Below, in pieces: positions 46,769-58,551 of a DNA stretch of 64,000 bases. The stretch is from assembly GCF_905171765.1 (NCBI RefSeq), contig NC_053389.1, positions 780,710,772 to 780,774,771 of the forward strand, written 5' to 3'. Position 1 is the first letter of the stretch. Every line of letters starts with the position of its first letter. The stretch is from Bufo bufo (taxonomy: Eukaryota > Chordata > Amphibia > Anura > Bufonidae). The position numbers and the translations under genes are program-made. The notes under the pieces were generated by a model that had not been told where the DNA came from, did no database searches, and was given only the letters and a program-made list of their open reading frames with translations.

Positions 46769-48721
46769 CTATGCTAGGTGTACCTGTGTGTGGTACTTCC
46801 GGAAACACTCACCTAAGCATAGGGCAGGGTGGTCAGGGCAGTCAGGACAGAAATAGCGGGTGTCACGCCTTATTCCACTCCTGCTACAGACACGACATTT
46901 TTTTCGGGGTGGCGGTTGGGTTGAGGTACCAGCAACGACACTGGGGAAATGTCGCTCGTGTAGACGGCTAACTACACTGGTGGATGGGGCCACGGAACCT
47001 CCTGGGTAAAGGAGGTTCGCGATGATCTCTTCCTGGAATTTGAGGAAGGATCCTGTTCTCCCAGCCTTACTGTAGAGAACAAAACTATTGTACAGCGCCA
47101 ATTGAATTAAATATACAGACACCTTCTTATACCAGCGTCTGGTTCTGCGGGAAACTAAATAGGGAGCCAACATCTGGTCATTGAAGTCCACCCCTCCCAT
47201 GAGCGCATTATAGTCGTGGACTGAGAGGGGCTTTTCAATGACACGGGTTGCCCTTTCAATTTGGATTGTCGTGTCTGCGTGAATGGAGGAGAGCATGTAA
47301 ACGTCACGCTTGTCTCTCCATTTCACCGCGAGCAGTTCTTCGTTACACAAGGCAGCCCTCTCCCTCCTTGCAAGACGGGTGGTTACAAGCCGTTGGGGGA
47401 AGCCCACGCGACTAGTTCGCGCGGTGCCACAGGCGCAAATCCGTTCTAGAAACAAATGCCTAAAGAGGGCCACACTTGTGTAAAAATTGTCCACATAAAG
47501 ATGGTACCCCTTGCCGAATAAGGGTGACACCAAGTCCCAGACTGTCTTCCCACTGCTCCCCAGGTAGTCAGGGCAACCGACCGGCTCCAGGGTCTGATCT
47601 TTTCCCTCATAGATCCGAAATTTGTGGGTATAGCCTGTGGCCCTTTCACAGAGCTTATACAATTTGACCCCATACCGGGCACGCTTGCTTGGGATGTATT
47701 GTTTGAAGCCAAGGCGCCCGGTAAAATGTATTAGGGACTCGTCTACGCAGATGTTTTGCTCAGGGGTATACAAATCTGCAAATTTCTGGTTGAAATGGTC
47801 TATGAGGGGCCGAATTTTGTGGAGCCGGTCAAAAGCTGGGTGGCCTCTGGGACGGGAGGTGGTGTTGTCGCTAAAATGCAGAAAACGCAGGATGGTCTCA
47901 AATCGTGTCCTGGACATAGCAGCAGAGAACATGGGCATGTGATGAATTGGGTTCGTGGACCAATATGACCGCAATTCATGCTTTTTTGTCAGGCCCATGT
48001 TGAGGAGAAGGCCCAGAAAAATTTTAAGTTCGGAAACTTGGACTGGTTTCCACCGGAAAGGCTGGGCATAATAGCTTTCCGGGTTTGCGGTTATAAATTG
48101 TGTGGCATATTGGTTGGTCTCTGCCACGACTAAGTCCAAGAGCTCCGCAGTCAAGAACAGCTCAAAAAATCCCAGGGCCGAACCGATTTGAGCCGTCTCA
48201 ACCCGAACTCCAGACTGGGCGGTGAAAGGGGGAACTACTGGTGCGGCTGAAGTTGGTGACTGCCAATCAGGGTTTGCCAGCACCTCAGGGACTCTAGGGG
48301 GTCTACGGGCCTGTCTGCGCGGTGGCTGCGACGGGGTAACTACTGCACGTGCCACCGTACCAGCTTCAACTGCCCTTCTGGTGCTCGCTACTTCACCAGG
48401 TTGTACGGCAGTGCTGGTACTAGGTCCAGGGAGGGCTGCGCTGCTGGTGTATGCCTCACCACGTGATCCGGCAGCGACAGCCCCACTCTGCTGCTCTTGA
48501 AGCGGATCCTGCGTAACCTGTGGTCTAGCGACACGGGGCCGGGTACGCCTGGTGCTGCCAGGGACCTCCACCTCCTCGTCCGAACTTTGGGTCAGAGAGC
48601 CACTGCTTTCTACAGGTTCATATTCTGACCCGCTAGATTCGTCAGATGAGGGTTCCCATTCCTCATCCGACTGGGTCAGAATCCTGTAGGCCTCTTCAGA
48701 AGAATACCCCCTGTTTGACAT
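46769..48721 (-). CDS. piggyBac transposase
   Basis: The ATG is at 48721 and the stop TAG at 46769-46771; 650 residues with no interruption. Residues 1-60 are acidic and Ser-rich. A Pro/Ala-rich linker runs to about 170. The DDE_Tnp_1_7 core begins near 180 (FFELFLTAELLDLVVAETN). The catalytic aspartates are Asp327 (ICVDES), Asp411 (LYVDNFYTS) and Asp512 (GGVDFNDQM), all present. The C-terminus (609-644) is a cysteine-rich zinc domain: CRVC, CPDC, then CLGEC and RKYH. The enzyme excises and inserts DNA at TTAA by a hairpin intermediate. All expected parts are intact, so an active enzyme is plausible; relation to vertebrate piggyBac-derived genes is by family only. Confidence 0.95.
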   Translation of the reverse strand: MSNRGYSSEEAYRILTQSDEEWEPSSDESSGSEYEPVESSGSLTQSSDEEVEVPGSTRRTRPRVARPQVTQDPLQEQQSGAVAAGSRGEAYTSSAALPGPSTSTAVQPGEVASTRRAVEAGTVARAVVTPSQPPRRQARRPPRVPEVLANPDWQSPTSAAPVVPPFTAQSGVRVETAQIGSALGFFELFLTAELLDLVVAETNQYATQFITANPESYYAQPFRWKPVQVSELKIFLGLLLNMGLTKKHELRSYWSTNPIHHMPMFSAAMSRTRFETILRFLHFSDNTTSRPRGHPAFDRLHKIRPLIDHFNQKFADLYTPEQNICVDESLIHFTGRLGFKQYIPSKRARYGVKLYKLCERATGYTHKFRIYEGKDQTLEPVGCPDYLGSSGKTVWDLVSPLFGKGYHLYVDNFYTSVALFRHLFLERICACGTARTSRVGFPQRLVTTRLARRERAALCNEELLAVKWRDKRDVYMLSSIHADTTIQIERATRVIEKPLSVHDYNALMGGVDFNDQMLAPYLVSRRTRRWYKKVSVYLIQLALYNSFVLYSKAGRTGSFLKFQEEIIANLLYPGGSVAPSTSVVSRLHERHFPSVVAGTSTQPPPRKKCRVCSRSGIRRDTRYFCPDCPDHPALCLGECFRKYHTQVHLA

Positions 48722-49674
48722 TTTGGACTACTAAATTTAGGGGTATTCCCTGAGACTACCCAAGAAAAAAAGCAAACCTGTCTTACAAAGGGGAGGCTAG
48801 CGAAGTACCGGAGGCCGCTGCGGTTGATAAAAAATATCAAAACTGATTTTTTTATCGCCGCAGTGCGTGTAAAGTGAATGTGCAGTGATCAAAAAATAAT
48901 AATTTTTTGTCACTGCGGTGGGGCGGGCGTGGGTGAACGCACGTGTGGGCGACCGATCAGGCCTGATCGGGCAAACACTGCGTTTTGGGTGGAGGGCGAA
49001 CTAAAGTGACACTAATACTATTATAGATCTGACCGTGATCAGTTTTGATCACTTACAGATACTATAAAAGTACAAATGCTGATTAGCGATACGCTAATCA
49101 GCGAATAAAAGTGACTGCGGTGCGGTGGGGTGGGCGCTAACTGACGCTAACTACCTAACCAAGGGGCCTAAACTATCCCTAAAACCTAACAGCCAATACC
49201 AGTGAAAAAAAAAAAGTGACAGTTTACACTGATCACTTTTTTTCCTTTCACTAGTGATTGACAGGGGCGATCAAAGGGGTGATCAAAGGGTTAATTGGGG
49301 TGCAGGGGGGTGATCTGGGGCTAAGGTGTAGTGTTGGTGCTACTCACAGTTCAGTCTGCTCCTGTGCTGGATCCAACCGACGAAAAGGACCAGCACAGGA
49401 GCAGAGAAGCCATATAACAGATCATATTTACTAATATGATCTGTTATCTGGTTTGTGATTCGATTTTTTAAAAATCAGCAACCTGCCAGCGACGATCATT
49501 GGCTGGCAGGTTGCTGATGCAACTCTCCTCGAACTTTTGCCGGCCCGCGATGCGCATGCGCGGGCCGGCTGTGACCGAAATCTCGCGTCTCGCGAGAAGA
49601 CGCGCCGGCGCGTCCACTCGGAATGAAACAACCACCTCCAGGACGCGTCTGTGCGTACAGCGGTCCGGAGGTGG
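48722..49674. repeat. piggyBac 5' region with hairpin chain
   Basis: This lies between the transposase start and the right end and should hold the promoter. Perfect or near-perfect inverted pairs include 48953-48970 (18-bp palindrome), 49035-49052, 49078-49088/49092-49102, 49356-49370/49390-49404, 49414-49428/49433-49447, 49484-49500/49502-49518 (17 bp, one-base loop) and 49539-49549/49559-49569. The two non-autonomous elements have the same kind of chain at the equivalent end. Confidence 0.85.
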
Positions 49675-50098
49675 TTAAACTGGTATGAGTGTAACAGGAG
49701 TGACATGCAGAAAACACTTCTATATTATTCACAGGAGCAGTCTGGATAATGTCTAAACCTGGGGTGCAAACCAGTTTTTGGTTGGGGGCCACATTGTTAG
49801 AATGGGCAATGTCTGAATAGTCTCTTTGCAACTTCTATGATCAAACTGAGGGCAACTAGATAATAGTCACCCAATTGTGTGAGACCTCTTTCACAGGACC
49901 CTGTCCTTGATGACATCTGGGACAAGATGGTCAGTGGTTCATCCATGAAGATCCAGGAGAAGTATATGGTGGGCTCAGCATGCATGTTGGTACTTGCATC
50001 CCTGGATCCGATGAAAGCTGTAATGGCACCGGACGGGGTTAAAAGCAGAGTGTGCTTGGCGTGCACGCTGACCTGCATTCCCTGGATTTTGTGTGGCT

Positions 50099-50263
50099 GT
50101 CATGGCCCATAAACAGGTAGGAACTAGTGTTAGGGACCACTCAAATAGAGGCGACCTTGACGTGGTGAGTGGCTTACTACGCTTTGGCCAAAATGTACAC
50201 CAATGCCTCATCCAGCATGGAGGCAAATTACTGGATGTAGAGTGCTATCACATTTGTATTTTT
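50099..50263 (+). repeat. Dispersed repeat copy, right of piggyBac element
   Basis: Second copy of the repeat at 43359-43522, in the same orientation and of similar length, with scattered substitutions. Confidence 0.7.
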
Positions 50264-53200
50264 CATCCATGAAGATGTCTGTGAAGGATTTGTGTATGGT
50301 CCATGTGTTCATTTTTTTGCCCCCGTGATTCACAGAGATTTCTGGGTGACTTTTCCTTTGTAGCCTCCTTTGGTATTTAGCCTTCACATACACCAGGTGC
50401 CCCATTCTGAGAACATTGTTCTAAGAATGGATAGATCCTGGACAGAAAGGAGGGATTCACATGGAATTATAGTCATCCATTGTGAATGCCTCAGTAATTT
50501 TGGCAGGAATTTTTTCTGCCAAAAGGATGCTTTTCACTACTGGACAGATTTGCGCAGAATGGTAACCATACAGTGATTGGTTCAGATAGTGTTGCCATCG
50601 CTGGGCACATTTTGCCAAGGGTGGCAACAGAATCCGATGCAGTGGTGCAGTGTACCGGCCAGTCAGCCGCTGAGGCCGGGGAAAAGTTTTTCTCTTGTGT
50701 GGTAACAGGATTTTTATTGGGAACGCGGTCTCCCATGTGATTATGGATATGAGTATAAAGGAGAGCCACCAGAGGGTTGAGTATCTCACCTGACGCTGTA
50801 ATCTGGACTTTTCATCTTCCCTTCCATCCCCTTCATTTTGAGTTATGGTTTTTATTATAGTCATTGCCTTTTTTTTGTTAACCTGGGTAAAATTGCTTTA
50901 TAATAAAAAAAAATTGTGGCTAAGCTCAAGTTTATGGCTGAGCTTATTATTAGTATCATTATTATTGATTATTACTAATGGTCTTATTGGTATTATTATA
51001 TATTTTTATATTGATAATAGAGGCCGTGACCAAATAATCTTACCACTTAAAGGTGGTATGTGTCTTTTATTTCGCTGGTTAGGTTAGTTAAGGTAAACAT
51101 TATATGATTTCTAATCCCATCGCACTTGTCTGTGATCTTTCAGCAGCCCTGAAGCTCATACACCCCTGAGTTCCTCTAAGGTCCACTTGCCATCAACAGT
51201 GACAAAATTCTGACACTTGTTCTCTCATGGTCATTATGATGTCTGGCTCGGACCAGGCTGCACACACGTGCACTGACTGGAACTGCACTGACCGCCCACT
51301 TCCTGTCTAGGCTGAATCTACTTCCTGACAAAGGATATGGCTGCCTTTGCTGTGCAATACAAGTGCACCAGACTATTATGTTACCGCAGCGTTTTCATGG
51401 GCATTTCCACTTTTATTTTTAGATTTTTTACTCTTTTTAAGCCACACACACACATATATCCTCACCAGCCACTTTGACTGTGATTTCAAAACACCATAAA
51501 GGTCACAGTGTCTGGTCTTGTCACATGTCTTTGTCACAAGTAACTGCAGAACACTGAGCCAAAACTCCCTGGTGAGCTAACAGATGTGGTTTGGTAGGTA
51601 GTATCAAACCCCAGCTTCTCTTTGGTGACAGACTCTGTGACATTCTGCTACGAGAGGAAAATGTTCTTGCAAAATAACTTCATCATGTTCCTTTTTCTTA
51701 CAAACCACAGAATGAAGAAACTCTGATTTACGAGATGAGAATCAGGAAGATAATATCCAAGAGGCTCATATTAAAGAGGTTCTCCACTTTCGGAAGATCA
51801 CAAAGTTTCCTCTTGCTGGAACCGCAGGAATCTGCTGTAATTTGTAATGAAACCTGGTAGCAAGTCTTCACTTTCAGTGCAGTGCCACCACAGGGGAAAT
51901 GAAGCATTTCATAGTGTCCATTCAAATTAATGGGATATCTATGTAATGCAGGACAGGTCCACCAAAGTGAGAGTTGCACTCTGTTCTGACCAAGAGATGA
52001 GGATCCTAAGCAGAGAACGTACCTCATTTAACTCAGAATTTTCTTATAGAATATATGGAAATGGGTTTCTGAATCGGACAATTCCTTTACTGTCAGGAAC
52101 TCTTCGTTCATGTTTAGGCCCACAATGGTACAAGATAAGGAGATACATAAATGGTCTCTTTGATAAACAGAGTCAGGCAGTGCAAAAGTGACGACATCTT
52201 CCTGGTTTAGTCAGTCAAGGTGGAGAGGGCACAGCAGTTGCAGAGAGCAGAGGCTGTAGGTGTAATGGCAACGCCCCCGTTGCTCCTAGAGGCTCATTTG
52301 CATATATTAAAACCTCTTTTTTTCTCAGCAATGCGGGCACATAGGAACATGGGACCAACACAGATGTCTTCAGCTGCCAAGGTCACATGTAACAGGTCAG
52401 CCAGTTTCATAGGTACAGATCTGTTGACAGATGCCCTTTAAGTACCTAGGAGCAGTCATATGCTAGGGAAGATCACGGTGCGCATAGTGGCCCTTTAAGA
52501 GCCAAAGGGAGTTCGCACATGCCCTACAAGCAAGAAGGCAGTGCAGGCAAGGAGCAGACCTCAAGCCCGTGTGGATGGAATTGCACAGCCCTAACAGCTG
52601 TACACGCTGGGAGAGAACAGTAGTAGCCCGGCAGCTTTTCTCTTTGCTGTTCTGAAAAATAAGGGTTGTAGTACTTCCAACAGTATCAGAACACAGTTTA
52701 TTTGTATGGGTATAAGCCAGATTTAGGATTGATGTGCTCCTACTCTCTTTCTCTGCAGAATGTGAGGCTGGAAGTAATGCTTTTGGGAATGTTATGACTG
52801 GCCAGGTTGTGTTCCAATGTGGATGTTGTCTTATATTCCACTCACAGCAGTAAAGTCTATAAGATTTTAGGCAGCAATGTACCTTACTTACTGCATTTGC
52901 TTGGCCGTTACACATCCTGGAACTCTTACTCTCTCTCTCTCTCATACAAGAACCATACTTGGCATACATGGTATTAAATAACATGACAAACATTAGAGAA
53001 AACAACAATTTGCAAGTAACCAGTTCTGGGGTGATGCAAAAGGGGTTGTCCAGGGCATTTTCCCCCCTACCCACCCAGTGGGACCTGTGAAGTGAACTAT
53101 ACTTACCTGTTTCCAAGCTAGGTTCAAGTTCAGTGACTCCCAGTCTGTCTTCACTGCACTTCCAATTCCCACCTGTAAACGTCTTGTATGGATGGGGTCA

Positions 53201-54119
53201 CGTGCACCGCTGCAGCCACTGACTTGCTTGAGGACATGTCACTGCTGAGCCACGAGTCACTTGGTGGACACGTCACTGCTGAGGCCAGTCATTGGCTGCA
53301 GTGGAGCATGTAACCCCGTCCATGCAAGAAGTTTACAAGTGGGAACCAAAAGTCCCGTGAAGACAGTCCAGGAGCCGCAAAGCCAAGTGAAACAAGTAAG
53401 TATGGCTCTCTTCACCACTGGGTTGGGAGGAGATTCCTTTAAGAACATTCCAACCTGAAAAAAACCACTAAGTTGTAGAACAAGTGACTTTCTGTTACTA
53501 CACAGGTTTACATGGTTGTGTTTTGTTTCTATGCACTTATGTAGCAAATCGAGTAGTGAATGCATATGTGCATTTGAGCACTTGAGCTGTAGCCCTGTAT
53601 GTAGAAACGCATATTGTTCAATGTTCTGCCTGCCATATTTGCTATCATTGTATCACTCTCACCTGATAGACAAGCCTTACACAAACATCCATTCACATCT
53701 CTATCTGACCGCGCACCGTCCTTCCATTGTGCTCGTAAATGTTACTTCACTATGAGCAAATATGTAAAGTATCTCTCTTCTTTAGTCTTTGTTTGTACTG
53801 AAACCCATTACCGAAATTATTTTTCCCCATACAAAAGGATGCACATTAAGACGAGAGATAAGTAGATCAGTGATAAACAGCATGTCTTCATCACGTACAT
53901 TGTGTACCGTGTGCGGCACCTAACTACATGTAACATGGTGTACCTTTCCCTAACTATTGCCATGCAAACATTCATTAAGAAGAAAGAAAGTCTTCAAATA
54001 GAAATTTTCTAAACATATATAATATATAGACTAGCAGAAGGACCCGGCTTTGCATGGGTAGAGTTCTTCTATTTCATATAATGTTTGTGTGTGTGGTTAA
54101 AAGATATCGACAGTATCCA
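50264..54119. other. No recognisable gene
   Basis: Frames up to 217 codons occur (52463-53116, minus) but have no family motifs and unremarkable composition. 53040-53460 reads like an old interspersed repeat, with two near-copies of gtcactgctgag (53236 and 53270). 54035-54060 (agaaggacccggctttgcatggg) is a block I associate with dispersed repeats in many animals. Confidence 0.4.
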
Positions 54120-55890
54120 CTATAACAGTGACATCTACAGCACCCCCCCCCCCATTAACAGTGATCTCCACAGTCCCCCACCCCTTAACACCCCTACCAC
54201 TGATAGTGCCCCGCCACCTTAAAATGGGACCTCCACAGCAGCCCAACCCCTTAACTTTGACCTTCACAGCAGCCCGCCCCTTTAACAGGGAGTTTCACAG
54301 CACCCCACTCCCATGACAGTGACGTCCTCAGGGGCTGCCCCCTTAACAGTGACCTCTGCAGCACCTAACACTGAACTCCATAGGGGACCGTCCCCTTATC
54401 TGTGACCTCCACTTTTCCCTGCCCCCTTAACAGAGACCTCCACAGCACCTGTCCCTTTAACAGTGACCACCACATTACCTCGTTCTCTTAACAGTGACCC
54501 CCACAGTACCCCACTCCCTTAACAGTGACCTCACAGTACTCTGCTCCCTTAACAGTGACCTCACAGTACCCTGCTCCCTTATCAGTGACCTCACAGTACC
54601 CCACTCCCTTATCAGTGACCTCACAGTACCCTGCTCCCTTATCAGTGACCTCACAGTACCCCACTCCCTTAACAGTGACCTCCACAGTACCCTGCTCCCT
54701 TAACAGTGACCTCCACAGTACCCCACTCCCTTAACAGTGACCTCACAGTACCCTGCTCCCTTAACAGTGACCTCACAGTACCCTGCTCCCTTAACAGTGA
54801 CCTCACAGTACCCTGCTCCCTTATCAGTGACCTCACAGTACCCTGCTCCCTTAACAGTGACCTCCACAGTACCCCACTCCCTTAACAGTGACCTCCACAG
54901 TACCCCACTCCCTTAACAGTGACCTCACAGTACCCTGCTCCCTTAACAGTGACCTCACAGTACCCCACTCTCTTAACAGTGACCTCACAGTACCCCACTC
55001 CCTTAACAGTGACCCTACAGTACCCCACTCCCTTAACAGTGACCTCACAGTACCCTGCTCCCTTAACAGTGACCTCACAGTACCCTGCTCCCTTATCAGT
55101 GACCTCACAGTACCCCACTCCCTTAACAGTGACCTCACAGTACCCTGCTCCCTTAACAGTGACCTCACAGTACCCTGCTCCCTTAACAGTGACCTCACAG
55201 TACCCTGCTCCCTTATCAGTGACCTCACAGTACCCCACTCCCTTATCAGTGACCTCACAGTACCCCACTCCCTTAACAGTGACCTCACAGTACCCTGCTC
55301 CCTTATCAGTGACCTCACAGTACCCTGCTCCCTTAACAGTGACCTCACAGTACCCTGCTCCCTTATCAGTGACCTCACAGTACCCCACTCCCTTAACAGT
55401 GACCTCACAGTACCCTGCTCCCTTATCAGTGACCTCACAGTACCCTGCTCCCTTAACAGTGACCTCACAGTACCCTGCTCCCTTATCAGTGACCTCACAG
55501 TACCCCGCTCCCTTAACAGTGACCTCACAGTACCCTGCTCCCTTAACAGTGACCTCACAGTACCCTGCTCCCTTAACAGTGACCTCACAGTACCCTGCTC
55601 CCTTAACAGTGACCTCACAGTACCCTGCTCCCTTATCAGTGACCTCACAGTACCCTGATCCCTTATCAGTGACCTCACAGTACCCCACTCCCTTATCAGT
55701 GACCTCACAGTACCCCACTCCCTTAACAGTGACCTCACAGTACCCTGCTCCCTTATCAGTGACCTCACAGTACCCTGCTCCCTTAACAGTGACCTCACAG
55801 TACCCTGCTCCCTTATCAGTGACCTCACAGTACCCTGCTCCCTTATCAGTGACCTCACAGTACCCCACTCCCTTAACAGTGACCTCCACA
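54120..55890. repeat. 30-bp minisatellite with binary variants
   Basis: Units of ttaacagtgacctcacagta plus ccctgctccc repeat for about 1.4 kb almost without indels (54485-55890), with a more degenerate start from 54120. Each unit carries one of two variants at two positions: aacag or atcag, and cctgctc or cccactc. Because 30 is divisible by three, long frames run through it on both strands; these are artefacts. Confidence 0.95.
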
Positions 55891-55919
55891 GCAGTTGCCC
55901 CTTTAATAGTGGCCCCTGC

Positions 55920-56820
55920 CCCCTTAACATGTGTTGCGCGACATTTTGTCTCAACATTTTCTATAATGATAGGCTATGGTGTGGCACTGCAACATGCGAC
56001 ATGCTGCAACATGCGACACGACAGTCACAAAAAATTCATCCAAGATGGATTAGCATGTCGCAGTGCAACACCAAAGACTATCGTCATAAAAATTGTAGCA
56101 GTGTAGTTGTCACTGGGAAGACAATCAGAAGGTGACAGACCTGAGGATGAAACAGGAGCATAGTCAGGATTGGAGCGAAGGGTCAAATCCAGCAGTAGAT
56201 CAACAGGTATCTGGCAAACAATCCGAATGGTGAGGCAATATCCAAGAACAATGCCAAGGTCAGAAACAGGGTCCATCAGGGGCCAAACCAGGGATAACAG
56301 TGAAACGAATGGAATCCGAGATCAAATATAAACCACAAAATAGAGGCAATGCGTGGCAGGACGATTTCTATTTAAACCGACTGTCAGGTCTGACATCACC
56401 TTTGTGCAAAGTTGTGGAGTCTGAGGAGGAAATCTGCAGCCTAAACCAGCAAGACGGGAAAAGGCAAAGAGGAAGCATCTGGTTGAGTTGCTGGCACCAG
56501 GCAAGGTGAAAAGAAGGCATGCCTTCCCCACTTCACCATAGCCAATGGTGCTATGAATATTGTGAAAAGTACTTAACCAGGCGTAACTATTATATTCACC
56601 GCTGTATAAATCTTACAGCACAAGCACTAGTTAAATCAAAGAAGAAACATATTAATCAATCACAAATCAATTAAAAAATTTGGAAATTCAATTGTAATTT
56701 TTTTTTTTTTACAATATGGCTTCTAACAAATTCGAATCTTGTGTGATTCGATTCAGGGGAATCAAGAAGATAGCTAGAGGAGAGCGAAAGAGAGAAAGTT
56801 TATGTAACAAACCAAAACAT
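55920..56820. other. Unclassified repeat fragments
   Basis: 55925-56110 contains repeated tgcgacatg/catgcgacac motifs. 56130-56510 resembles leader or LTR sequence of a gypsy element in style. No ends or genes. Confidence 0.35.
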
Positions 56821-56826
56821 AGTATA

Positions 56827-58437
56827 CAGTTGTGTTCAAAATAATAGCAGTGTGTTTAAAAAAGTGAATAAAGCTCAAAATCCTTCTAATGGCTTTTATT
56901 TCCATATACACAAATGCATTGGGAACGCTACACATTCTATTCCAAATCAAAACATGAAGAAAAATATATCAAATTTGTGTTGTTCCTCTAAGAAAATTGA
57001 AGAAAAGTGAATATTAGACTGTTCAAAAAAATTGCAGTGTTTGTATTCTTCTTTACATTCACTATATAAACTGAAAAATGTTTGAAGATTTTGCTTTCCT
57101 TTAAATCACTTAACTAATATTTAGCTGTATAACCGCTGTTTCTGAGAACTGCTGGACATCTGTGTTGCATGGAGTCAACCAACTTCTGGCCCCTGTGAAC
57201 AGGTATTCCAGCCCAGGAGGATTGGACTACATTCCACAGTTCTTCTCTATTTTTTGGTTTTTCCTCAGAAACTGCATTTTTGATGTCACCCCACAAGTTT
57301 TCTATTAGATTAAGATCCAAGGATTGGGCTGGCCCCTCTATAACGTCAATCTTGTTGGTCTGGAACCAAGATGTTGCACATTTACTGGTGTGTTTGGGGT
57401 CGTTGTCTTGTTGGAACACCCATTTCAAGGGCATTTCCTCTTCAGCATAAGACAGCGTGACCTCTTCAAGTATTCTGATGTATTCAGACTGATCCATGAT
57501 CCCTGGTCTGCGATAAATAGGCCCAACACCTTAGTATGAGAAACATCCCCATATCATGATGCTTGCCCACCATGCTTCACTGTCTTCAGTGTACTGTGGC
57601 TTGAATTCAGTGTTTGGGGGTCGTCTGACAAACCGTCTCCGGCCACTAGACCCAAAAAGAACAATCTTACTTTCATTAGTCCACAAAATGTCTCTTTAGG
57701 CCGGTCAATGTGCTCTTTGGCAAATTGTAACCTCTTCAGCACACGTCTTTTTTTCCAACAGTGGGACTTTGCGGGGGCTTCTTGCAGATAGCTTGGCTTC
57801 ACATAGGCGTCTAATTGTAACAGTCCTCACAGGGAACTTTACACCTTCTTTGATCTTCCTGGAGCTGATTGATGGCTGAGTCCTTGCCATTTTGGCTATT
57901 CTTCTATCCATTGGAATGGTAATTTTTCGCTTTCTTCCACATCTTTCAGGTTTTGGTTGCCATTTTAAAGCATTTGCGATCATTTTAGCTGAGCAGCCTA
58001 TCATTTTCTGCACTTCTTTATATGTTTTCCCCTCTCCCATCAACTTTTTAATCAAGGCACGCTGTTCTTCTGAACAATGTCTGGAATGACTCATTTTCCT
58101 CATAATTTCAGAGAGAAATGCACTGTAACCAGCATGTACAGCATTTGCTGCTTTCGTTCCTTTAATAAGGGCAATAATTGCCACCTGTTTTTCAAAGAAT
58201 AAATTACCTCACTCATTGAACTTCACACTGCTATTATTTTGAACATGCCCCTTTCAATTAGTGATTGAATTACAGAGAATCAGCAGCATGCATGTCATGA
58301 CTGTTAGGTCTGTTGGGTTTCTATTACTCTACTACACCTGCTAGTAAATAATTTTCCATGTATAAATATCATTTCTACCAAAAACAGTGATTGATCTGGT
58401 TAGTGATGTCTGACTGCTATTATTTTGAACACAACTG
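56827..58437 (-). mobile_element. Full-length Tc1-like element, IR/DR type
   Basis: TA flanks both ends (56825-56826 and 58438-58439). The outer termini are cagttgtgttcaaaataata and its reverse complement. A second, inner copy of the same direct repeat lies about 190 bases inside each end (about 57019 and 58229-58247). This is the paired-repeat organisation of Sleeping Beauty-like Tc1 elements, where transposase binds both sites. The gene inside is damaged. Confidence 0.9.
57114..58094 (-). pseudogene. Tc1-like transposase, two frame disruptions
   Basis: The ATG is at 58094 (MSHSRHCSEEQR). A paired-like helix-turn-helix follows with a GRKRK hook. The frame is lost near 57790, regained through SHCWKKRR...HIDRP in another phase, and shifts again before the WTNESK block, where the first catalytic acidic residue reads Asn. 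The last part (57497-57114) holds the second catalytic Asp (WVFQQDNDPKHTS) and the Glu (DLNLIENLW). Two shifts plus the Asn make it inactive, although the ends could be mobilised by a related enzyme. Confidence 0.85.
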
Positions 58438-58551
58438 TATGTATATCTGCAATCTTTATCTGAGCATCTTATGTCACCTACAGTACTTATATGGGCCATG
58501 TATTCACTATTTAGCTTGATATGTCCTACTATTCTTACCACTCATATACAA

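Larger units (their letters stand above)
43641..49674 (-). mobile_element. Autonomous piggyBac element, 6.0 kb
   Basis: TTAA occurs at 43637-43640 and 49675-49678. The ends read CCACCTCAGCC on the left and, from the right on the opposite strand, CCACCTCCGGACC, so inverted termini are present. Inside are an uninterrupted transposase gene on the minus strand, a hairpin chain between its start and the right end, and 3.1 kb of non-coding DNA with alternating palindromes beyond its stop. It is long for a piggyBac element, chiefly because of that non-coding part. Intact ends and gene make recent activity plausible. Confidence 0.9.

Noticed and set aside
52463..53116. 217-codon minus-strand frame
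   Set aside because: No recognisable domain, Cys/Ser-rich random-looking composition and no splice or promoter context.
54485..55890. CRISPR-like array
   Set aside because: Units are directly adjacent with no unique spacers, and the context is a vertebrate genome.
54851..56106. Long frames on both strands (up to 395 codons) across the 30-bp minisatellite
   Set aside because: A 30-base unit without stops gives open frames in several phases. The products are pure repeats with no domain, on both strands at once.
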